From Prolixibacteraceae bacterium (GTDB taxonomy: Bacteria > Bacteroidota > Bacteroidia > Bacteroidales > Prolixibacteraceae), in the NCBI GenBank assembly GCA_019163175.1, contig JAFLKN010000005.1:1-64000 (forward strand): 64,000 nucleotides of DNA, read 5' to 3'. Below are positions 7,601 to 16,400 of this stretch, in pieces. Position numbers and translations under genes: made by a program. Position 1 is the stretch's first letter. Each line of letters opens with the position of its first letter. The notes beneath the pieces were generated by a model, which saw only the letters and a program-made list of their open reading frames with translations, had not been told where the DNA came from and searched no databases.

Positions 7601-10368
7601 TTTTTCCGGTTGATCCATTCTCCCTCCCATTCTTTTCCAGCAGTAATGGTATTCCAAAGATCACGGTATACTGATTGCTCTGTTTGCCCGGATTTTAATA
7701 TCTGTGGATTTTTTCCTATTGCTTCCTCCTGTCTGTAACCGGTAACTGTAGTAAAAGCTTCGTTCACATATTCAATGGAGCCATTCAGGTCGGTAACAAC
7801 TACTAATACAGGGCTCTGCTCAATAGCCTGAGAAAGTTTCTTGATTTGAATATCTTTTTGTTTTCTATCGGTAATGTCACGGATGAAGCTTAATACCCTT
7901 TCATCTCCCAGAGGAGTCAATCTTGCTTCGAAAAACAAAAGTGCGTTTTCGTTAGGTAAGACATATTCGTAGGTGATCAGATTTTGCTGTTCAATACATT
8001 CGTTGATTTTTCGGATGTGCAAATCAGCGGTTTCTGCATCAAATAAATCTTTTACATTGGTGCCGATAATACGATCTTCAGGGGCAAGTAGTCTTTCCTG
8101 ATTTCTTGTATAATATTCCTGATAGGCTCCACTTTTGTCTACTACAAACATCAGGTCGGGCATGGCGCTGATTATGGCATTTAATCGCTCATTTTGCTGT
8201 TTTATTTCTTCTTCGGCCAGTTTCTTTTCTGTAATATCAATGCTTATTCCACTTAAGGCAACCAGCTCATTATCAACAAACCTTGGAACGATGTTGCTTT
8301 GTATCCATTTCATTTTTCCATCGGGCATGATCAGCCGGAAATACATGATCCCCATTGAGTGCGTTTCCAGGATTTCTGCTACTCTTAAATCAAACAAATC
8401 ACGATCATCAGGGTGAACCATCTTTTTTATTTCATCCAGAGACATTGGTAATTCTGATGGATCTTTGTCAAGAAGACGGTAGTAGTTTTTTGACCAGCTT
8501 ACCCCATTTGTTTTCACATTGAACTCCCAACTCCCCATGTTTGCAATTTCCTGTGCATAATTCAATACTTCCTCGCTATGGAGTAGGGCCTGTTCGTGCT
8601 GCTTAAGTTCAGTGATATCAATTGCTGTAGCCGACAAAAATTGCGGAACATTATTTGAATCCACAATAATCGAAGCATTCATCAGGCTGGGGAAAATGCT
8701 GCCATCTTTTCGTGTACGCCAAACCTCTTCCGCCGAGAATTTCCCATCTAATTTTAGTAATTCAATGGTTTCTTCCACCCTGACCATTTGCTCGGGATTG
8801 TGGAAAATACTGAGGTTTTTCCCTATAACTTCTTCAGGCTCTCGCTGGTGCATTCGGGCGAACTCCTGATTCACGTATATAATAATTCCATCGAGTGTTG
8901 ATATGGCTGATCCGTAATTGGCCTGATCGGTAATTGTGCGGAATTTGCTGACTTCCTGAATTGCCTTTTCGCGTTCTTTTTCTACTTCAATGGCTTCGAA
9001 TGCAAAACTTATATCACCTGCAACCTCTTCAAGCAATTTGATTTCTTCCAGATTGAAGAAATGTGCAACAGCTGAATAAATGTTGAAACTGGCAATTACC
9101 TTTCCGGATTGTTTAATTGGCAAAGCTATGGATGACCGGTATTCCCTTTTCAAGGCTTCCTCTTTCCAGGGAGCCATGTGTGGATCGTTTTCAATGTCGT
9201 TACACACAAAATAGGTACCTTCGCGCAAGGCAATTGCCGTAGGTCCCTGACCTTCAGGAGAGTCGGATGGCGAAATTTGTTTGATATGCGAAAGGTAGCC
9301 TTCTTCCCATCCTTTAAAGACAGCTGGTTTAACCGTTTTCGATTCTTCATCGAGCAATCCAATCCAGGCCATTCTGAATTTTCCAAAGTTAATGGCAATG
9401 GAACAAATTTGGTCCAATAATTTTTCCTTGTCCCTGGTATACACAATGGCCTGATTAACCTGACTGATTACAGCATACAGGCGATTGGCTTTTATGATCG
9501 ATTCTTCAGCCAGTTTTTGTTCGCTAATATCTTTTAAAGTACCAACCCTACTGATCAGTTTTCCTTCTTTGTGTATGCTGGTTGTAGATTTACTTAGCCA
9601 ACGGATTTCACCTGATTTGGTGATAAACCGGTATTCATGAATGCTTGATCCCTTAATTTCAGCAGAGGTCAACCTTTCGGCCAAAACAGGACGATCATCG
9701 GCATGAAGGATGTTGAAAGCACTTTGTCCAATAAGTTCTTTGGGTTGATAACCCAGAATTTTTTCAACAGAGGGGCTAATGTATTTTATAGTTCCATCGG
9801 CAGCAAATTCATAAATAATTTCACTGATGGTTTCGACCAGATTACGAAACCTCTCTTCGCTCTGCCTAAGAACAGAGTCCTTTTCATTTTTTTCAATGAA
9901 ATTGCCAATTCGCTCGGCTATTGAAAACAACAAATCAGTTTCTTCAATTAAGAAAATCTGTTGGGTAAATACCTGGTTATCCGGATAACAAACCTTAACA
10001 TGGCCAATAACATTTCCGTTGATTTTTATATCCTGAACCAGGGAGTGTTTGGAAGTATGGTAATTTGGAGTCTGAAAAGTTTGGTCGTAAACAACAACCA
10101 CGGCTTCAGCAATTTCGGGGAATTGCCAGCTTGGCGGAATAATCTGTACAATTTTCTCAATCACTTCAAAGGTTGAAAGCTTCGGATTGGCCATAAGTTT
10201 TGAGATCTGATTATGGCAATTCAGTTCTTTCAGTCTTTCCTGAAGCGCAAACTCAATTGATTTTCGGTCGTTTAACTCCTGATTAAACGACTGCTTCAGA
10301 GCGTTGAGTTCTTGTTTTAGTTCTTCCAACTGGTTAAGCTGGTCATCACTTTCGTCAATGTTCCCCAT
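4606..10368 (-). CDS. Multi-PAS/GAF hybrid histidine kinase with C-terminal receiver (1920 aa)
   Basis: A giant cytoplasmic sensor with no signal peptide or clear membrane segment. Order: coiled-coil start; an N-terminal sensory region (about 45-165, with PPSWQFPEIAEA and DIKINGNVIG); PAS; GAF; five more PAS; a second GAF; two more PAS (eight PAS, two GAF by my count); HisKA with H1557 in RMSHELRTP; HATPase with DTGTGI; and a receiver with D1851 (LILLDLNLPD). The receiver probably passes phosphate to an HPt protein or controls the kinase. Its N-terminus, last PAS modules and catalytic core closely resemble the 2976-residue protein encoded just upstream, so the two are tandem paralogues. They are 75 bp apart on one strand and probably co-transcribed. 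Ligands are unknown; no haem or flavin signature was identified. Confidence 0.93.
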   Translation of the reverse strand: MGNIDESDDQLNQLEELKQELNALKQSFNQELNDRKSIEFALQERLKELNCHNQISKLMANPKLSTFEVIEKIVQIIPPSWQFPEIAEAVVVVYDQTFQTPNYHTSKHSLVQDIKINGNVIGHVKVCYPDNQVFTQQIFLIEETDLLFSIAERIGNFIEKNEKDSVLRQSEERFRNLVETISEIIYEFAADGTIKYISPSVEKILGYQPKELIGQSAFNILHADDRPVLAERLTSAEIKGSSIHEYRFITKSGEIRWLSKSTTSIHKEGKLISRVGTLKDISEQKLAEESIIKANRLYAVISQVNQAIVYTRDKEKLLDQICSIAINFGKFRMAWIGLLDEESKTVKPAVFKGWEEGYLSHIKQISPSDSPEGQGPTAIALREGTYFVCNDIENDPHMAPWKEEALKREYRSSIALPIKQSGKVIASFNIYSAVAHFFNLEEIKLLEEVAGDISFAFEAIEVEKEREKAIQEVSKFRTITDQANYGSAISTLDGIIIYVNQEFARMHQREPEEVIGKNLSIFHNPEQMVRVEETIELLKLDGKFSAEEVWRTRKDGSIFPSLMNASIIVDSNNVPQFLSATAIDITELKQHEQALLHSEEVLNYAQEIANMGSWEFNVKTNGVSWSKNYYRLLDKDPSELPMSLDEIKKMVHPDDRDLFDLRVAEILETHSMGIMYFRLIMPDGKMKWIQSNIVPRFVDNELVALSGISIDITEKKLAEEEIKQQNERLNAIISAMPDLMFVVDKSGAYQEYYTRNQERLLAPEDRIIGTNVKDLFDAETADLHIRKINECIEQQNLITYEYVLPNENALLFFEARLTPLGDERVLSFIRDITDRKQKDIQIKKLSQAIEQSPVLVVVTDLNGSIEYVNEAFTTVTGYRQEEAIGKNPQILKSGQTEQSVYRDLWNTITAGKEWEGEWINRKKNGELYWESVSIAPIHDESGKITNYIAVKQDITQRKKDEQEIKELNASLERKIADRTAALAETNANLIREIEERQQISEALQVKTAELENFFNVALDLLCIADTSGNFIRVNKAWETLLGYTTSELEHRQFLEFVHPDDLQTTLNAISELSEQNPVINFTNRYHAKDGSYRYIEWHSSPAGNLIYAAARDITERMRAEEFEDELLQLSSRLTGISVSEIDKALTMALGKIGKFLGADRSYIFEFSSDGSTFSNTYEWCNEGIQSEIENLKEVPVTVFPMWMETIQKHGCVLIPLVKDLPDSWKAEREILEPQEIQSLIAIPMLTENKLIGFVGLDSVHEKKEYNSSEINILKVWSSMLSSLINNKRSEGILEQTRQNYETFFNTIDDFLWVLDEQGNIIHTNNTVKKRLEYSNEELQNQSVLMVHPPERREEAGRIVGEMLAGTSEFCPVPVVTKSGTPIPVETRVKAGFWNGVPVIFGVSKDISQISLSEKKFSTAFHANSAMMAISYFDSGEYVDINNAFLETMGYSREEIVGKTNRELRLFVDPDLRGAIIRKLARDIPVKKLEMEMRTKTGDIKNGLLSADSFYIGDRRCVLTVNIDITERVKAEEEAKRAREEAEQANMAKSEFLSRMSHELRTPMNAILGFAQLLEMGQLNAPQKKGVDHILQGGKHLLDLINEVLDISRIEAGKLSLSTEPVKLSEVLLEMIDTIQPLANTRQIQLILIDSVVNSEYIKADRQRLKQVLMNLINNAVKYNRPGGSISIRTEIMPVRNEKEYIRISVTDTGTGIRETDISKLFMPFERIGAEFTGAEGSGLGLTVVKKLMDAMHGEIGLESKFGVGSTFWIELQHVESQLKNAEKTHLSANPGSESGRKNGTILCIEDNASNIELVEQILSSQRPGIQLIVTTNGKTAVDLAVLHKPDLILLDLNLPDIHGKDVLTLLLADERTTDIPVIVISADAMPQQIEGLMGSGAKKYMTKPLDVVLFLKTIDMYIVS

Positions 10369-10404
10369 GAGTCAATGAATTATTGGGTGCTTAGTTTGTT
10401 GGTT

Positions 10405-10444
10405 CTTTTTTTGTGTCATTAAGATAAACTTTTTTTGTGTCATT
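10405..10444. repeat. Two 16-bp direct repeats between the paralogous kinases
   Basis: The 16-mer CTTTTTTTGTGTCATT occurs at 10405-10420 and again at 10429-10444, with an 8-bp spacer. The second copy touches the stop codon of the 2976-residue kinase. A slippage duplication is the simplest explanation; no function is evident. Confidence 0.6.
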
Positions 10445-13400
10445 TATTCCATTTGATGCGGAATATATTTATCAATCATCAGCAGAAACTCCTGAACATC
10501 GAGTGGTTTCGTCAGATAATCGCGGGCTCCCCCTTTTAATAAGCGTTCAAGCTGCTGTGGCATGGCGTCGGCGCTAATTACAACTACCGGAATGTTTTTT
10601 GTTTGTTCTTCGGCCAAAAGAAGACTCAGCACTTTACTTCCATGTAAATCGGGTAGGTTCAGATCAAGAAGAATTAAATCAGGTCGATAAGCAATGGCCA
10701 TTTGAACGGTTTCAGATCCGGTCATGTTGGAGATTAATTTAATTCTTGAACGTTGATTTGTAAGAATCTGCTCAACTAGTTCTATGTTCGAAGCGTTGTC
10801 TTCGATATACAAAATAGTTCCGCTCAGGTTGGCCAAATTGGGCTCCAATTCCTTTAATAAGCCCAATTTTTCAACGTGTTCAAGTGGACTTTCGCTGTTG
10901 GGCAGTTCAATCCAGAATGTGCTTCCGGTACCAATTTTACTTTCAACACCAAGCTTACCGGCCATTGCCTCAATCAGTTTTTTAACAACCGAAAGGCCAA
11001 GTCCGGTTCCTTCAGTAGCCGATTTTTCAGCTCCAATGCGCTCGAATGGATTGAATAGTTTAGGCAGGTCTTCTTCAGATATGCCCATTCCAGTATCGGT
11101 TATGGAGATTCGAACCATTCTAATACCCAACTCGTTCACAGGCCGTAGTTCTGTTTTAATCCAGATAGAGCCACTTTCCCGGTTGTATTTAATCGCGTTG
11201 TTCAGCAGGTTCAACAGTATCTGTTTCAGTCGTTGCCGGTCTGATCTGACAAACATTTGGTTTGATTCGGACTTAATTACCTCAATCCGGATTTGACGCT
11301 CGATGATTTGAGGTTTTACAATGTCAATCATTTCAGGAATTATTCCACTTAACTGAACAGGTTCGAGCGAAAGTGACAAGCGCCCAGCTTCAATCCGTGA
11401 AATATCCAATACCTCGTTGATGAGGTCGAGCAAATGTTTCCCGCTTTTCATGATATGATTCACCCCTTTGCTCTGGCGGGCGTTGAGTTCGCCCATTTCG
11501 AGCAATTGGGCAAATCCAAGTATCGAATTCATTGGCGTGCGAAGCTCATGGCTCATACGCGATAGAAATTCACTTTTGGCCAGGTTTGCTTTTTCGGCTT
11601 CATTTTTTGCATTCATCAACTCTAGTTTTGACTGTTTTTCTTCAGTTATATCTTCGAAGATGTAGAACCGACCGAAATACTGATCATCGAGACCCCGAAT
11701 CTGGGTGGTATACCGGTGAATTGTTCTGTTTTCTGAAAAAGGTATTTCGTCAGATAAGACGGTCCTGTTATTTTCGTCCTGCAACGGTTTGCATGATTCA
11801 GCAAAAGCTGGAATATCTACCAGAACAGGCAAGCAATAAGGAATTATGTCGTTATTTTTAAAATCGCCATTAAGCATTTGCTCTTCAATATTTTCTATGC
11901 CCCAAATCTGACAGAATCGTTTGTTGAAGTACAAAATTTCATCGGTACGGTTATCAACAACAAGAAATCCAAGTGGAGAAGAATTGGACATCATTTCGAG
12001 TAATGATTTGTTCCATTGCAATTGTTCCTGAGCTCGTTTCCGTTCTGTAATATTCACTGCAATCGACAAAATACAACGTTCCAATCCTACGTATATCTCT
12101 TCGGCTGATAATAAGAAAATAAACAATTCATGGGATTTTGAGTATGCATTAATCTCAATTTCCTTGATTGGAATTCCTTTTTCAATGAATGATTGTATCT
12201 TTTTCCCTTCATCAATTTCTTCGACAATGCCAAGTGAAGTCAGGGATTTACCCACGATTTCTTCACGTGAATACCCAAGCAGATTTATAAACGCATTATT
12301 GACATCCACAAATTGGTCATTATCAAACCGGGTAATTGTCATTACTGCCGAATTTGAATGGAAAGCGCTTGAGAATTTTTCTTCGGATATTTTAATTTGC
12401 GAAATGTCTTTGCTTACACCAAATATCACGGGTTTTCCGTTCCAAAAACCTCTTTTTAATCTGGTTTCAACCGGTATCTGTTTTCCTGATTTGGTTAAAA
12501 GAGGTATCGTACAATATGAAACCTGGTTGTTAAGAATATCTTCCATTACTTTCAATGCTTCTTCATGCCTATTTGCAGGACGAACAATTAATACAGATTG
12601 GTTGATAATTTCTTCCGTCTGGTATCCAAGCCTGTTGGTAACCGTTTTATTTACATCAACGATAGTTCCGTTTTCCTCAAAAATAAATAAGAAATCGTCG
12701 ATGGTATTGAAGAAGGTTTCGTAATTCTGTTGCGTTTGCATCATTAATTCCTCTGCCACCTTTCGATCGGTGATATCCATCAGGGTTCCATATGTTCCGA
12801 TAATTTCATCATTTTCGTTCATGCCCAGACGGGCGAATACTTCAACCCAGCGGAAACCTCCGTCTTTAGTCAAATACCTGACCTGATGACGGCAGTAGTC
12901 TTTTTTGCGCTGAATGAGTGGTTCAAACAATTCCCAGTTGCGGGCCCTGTCGTCCGGATGAACGTAATTGACAAAAAGTTGTCCTAATGATTCTTTAACA
13001 CTGAAGCCTGTCACCTCTTCCCATGATTTATTGAGGAAAACCCAAAGGCCGGTAGCATCAGTTTGGAAAATAATCTCATTCACATTTTCAACTACGGTAC
13101 GGTAACTTTTTTCGCTTTCTGCCAATGCCTGTTCCGTCAATCTGCGAACCGCAATTTCCGTAGTCAGGTTTTTATTAGTTTCTTCGAGTTCACAGGTGCG
13201 TTCCTGAATCCTTATTTCAAGTCTGGAGTTGAGCTCCATAATTTCCTGTTCGGCAAGTTTACGCTGGCTGATATCTTGCTTGATAGCCATGTAATTTACT
13301 ACTTCGCCTGCAGAATTGTGAATTGGACTAATAGAAATTTCTTCCCAATAGAACTCTCCGTTTTTCTTTCTATTGATCCACTCACCTTTCCATTCTTTAC

Positions 13401-16400
13401 CGTTCTCAATGGTTTTCCATAAATTCTGATAAACATGTTGTTCTGTTTTTCCTGACTTCAAAATACTTGTGTTTTTCCCTATAGCTTCGGCAGAGCTATA
13501 ACCAGATGTAGTCTCAAAGACTGGATTGACATAAATTATATTGGCATGCAGATCAGTAATTACGATGGATGCCGGACTTTGTTCAACAGCCTGCGATAAT
13601 TTAATTAATTCATTTTCTTTTTGTTTTTTGTCGGTAAAATCTCGCACAAACCGCAGAACTTTATCATTTCCAAGTGGTACTAATCTCGCCTCAAAATATT
13701 GAATCGCTCCGGTATTCGATGATGAATATTCGTATGTGATAAGTTGTTTTTGCTCTAAACACTCATTAATCATGCTGATATGCAAATTGGCGGTTTTTTC
13801 ATCAAAAACATCGCGGACAGTTGAGCCAATGAGTTTCTTCTCATCGTAGAGCAAACTCTGCGAACTGGCATTGTAAAATTCGAGATAAGTGCCTTCCTGG
13901 TCTGAAACGAAGAGAATATCGGGCAAAGCATTAATGATGGCAGCTAACCGGTCGTTTTGCTGCTTTATCTTTTCTTCATCTAATTTTTTGTCTGTAACAT
14001 CAATATTTACTCCTTTAATGGCCACCAGGCGGTCGTCTTCCAAAATTGGAATAATGTTATTCTGAATCCATTTGTATCCATTCTCTTTTAACTGTAGCCT
14101 GATGTCGTAGCTTACCGGTTTTTTTGTTTGTTTCAGTAAGTCAAAGTACTCGTCAACCAGGTGGCGGTCGTCGGGATGTACTCTTTCCAGAAAAAATTTG
14201 GTTTTCATTTCAGTGCCCAACGGGATTCCCATCATTTGATAGTAATTCTTTGACCAGGTGAGTTTTTCGGTTACCAGATTTAATTCCCAACTGCTCATTT
14301 TCGAAATCTCCTGAGCCTGGTTCAATGCGGTTTCATTTATTCGCAAGGCCTCTTCGGTTAGCTTCTTATATGTAATGTCAACATTTGTTCCGTTAAGCGT
14401 AACTAGTTGGTCTCCTTCAAAGCCCGGAATCATTGAATTTTGAATCCAGATTGATTTTCCCGATTTCAGGTTTATGCGCATTTCAAAAGTTACCTGCTTC
14501 CGGTCTCGAAGAATTTTCTCCATATATTCACCAATCAGGTGGCGGTCATCGGGATGAATTAATTCAAAAAAGAGATCTTGTGATGCCTTTTCTTTATCGG
14601 GATCTAAGTCGAAAATGCGATACATATTATCTGACCACTTCGAGGTGTTGGTGGCCAGGTTTATCTGCCAGCTTCCCATGCCTGCAATTTCCTGCGAAAA
14701 ATTGAGATCCCGTTCGCGTTGAAGCAATGCTTCTTCGGCTATTCTGCGATCAGTTATATCGTGGACAATGGAATATAATAGAGTTGAATCTCCAAATTTT
14801 AACGGGCAGGAATAAACTTCAACATCGCGGATTTCGCCATTACCCAGACGGTGTTTAAAGTAGAACTGAGTTCGTTTTTCTTCTTTAGCTTTTTGCAATT
14901 CTACTTTTATCTCTTTTCGGCTCAGTACATTAATTTCTGAAATATCTTTGGAACACATTTCATCATATGTCAACTTGTAGTATTCACATGCTGAAGTATT
15001 TACGTCTTTGATATAGCCGGTTTCGGGATCAATAATCATCATCACCGAATGATTATTTCGGAAAATCGATTTATAGCGTTCTTCACTTTGCCTCAGCTTT
15101 TCGAAGGCACTTTTTTGTAGGTTAATGTTTAGTGATGAGCCCCGGTAGCCTTGCACATTTCCTTCCGAATCGAAGTAAGGCATTCCATTGGTCATTACCC
15201 AGTTGATTTTTCCGTCATTGCCCTGAACAAGGCTTTCCATATTTCTGAATTGTTCGCCTTTCTGCACTTGTCTGAGACAGGCTTCCATAAATTCTTTTCT
15301 TCCGTCCTCCGGATGAATATCGAAAAAGCGCTTTTTACCTACCAAGTCATAAGCCTTTAATCCCCATGCAACTTCAGACGCCTGACTGACAAAAGTGTAT
15401 ACAGCTTCTGTATTTGTTTCCCAGATTACATTCTGGCTTTGCTCGGTAATTTCCCTGAAGCGGCTTTCGCTGTTAAACAGGTCTTCCTGAGTTTTTTTCC
15501 GCTCAGTAATATCTTCTTTTAATGCCAGGTAGTTAATTATTTTTCCATTTGCATCGGTAATCGGAGTTATCTGTGAAGATTCCCAGTATAGTTCACCGTT
15601 TTTTCGTTTGTTATGGAAAATGCCCTTCCAAATATTTCCGTTTGAGATCGATTTCCATAGGAACTGGTACTCATCTTGCGGAGTTTCACCAGATTTTAAA
15701 ACTCTTGGATTTTTGCCCTTAAGTTCATCCAATGAATAACCAGTGGTTTCGCAGGCCTGCGGATTCGCGTACTCAATATTTCCTTCCAAATCGGTAATTA
15801 CAATAGATACCGGGCTTTGTTCTACAGCCTGAGATAGTTTTCTAAGCTCATCTTCTTTTTGTTTGTATTCGGTGATGTCACGGTCGATCCCGATGGAATA
15901 TGATTTTCCATTCCATGTCACAGGTTTGGCAATGTATTCAACCGAATTGTCTTTTCCGTCAGGTCTGATCCATGAAAATGAACCATGATAGGCAAAATGC
16001 TCAGATATTCCTTTCAGTCGTGCTTCATTTGCATCTTCTTCAAGTGTTTTTGTAAGCATATAGGTATTTCCCAGTTCAAGTAATTCCTTTCGGCTTCGGC
16101 CAGCCATTGCAGCAAACTGCTCATTGCAATCAATCAGCGTTCTGTTCTGAGGATCAGGAGCTTCTTCAAATATACTGATTCCATCAAATACATTTTCAAA
16201 TACCATCCGAAAGCGTTCTTCCGATTCGCGCAGTTTTTGTTCCGATTCGCGTTGGGCAGAAATATCGAGCCAGCTGATAAATAAAACTCTGTTGCCCTCG
16301 TACTCAATAACCGAAAGTTCAATTCGGGCGAGGAATTCAGTTTCATCAATTCGTTTATGTACCCATTCAAATGAAACATTTCCTGTTTCAAATGCTTTAT

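Noticed and set aside
10405-10444. Attachment-site duplication of an integrated element
   Set aside because: The two copies are only 24 bp apart, with no integrase or cargo between them; slippage is simpler.
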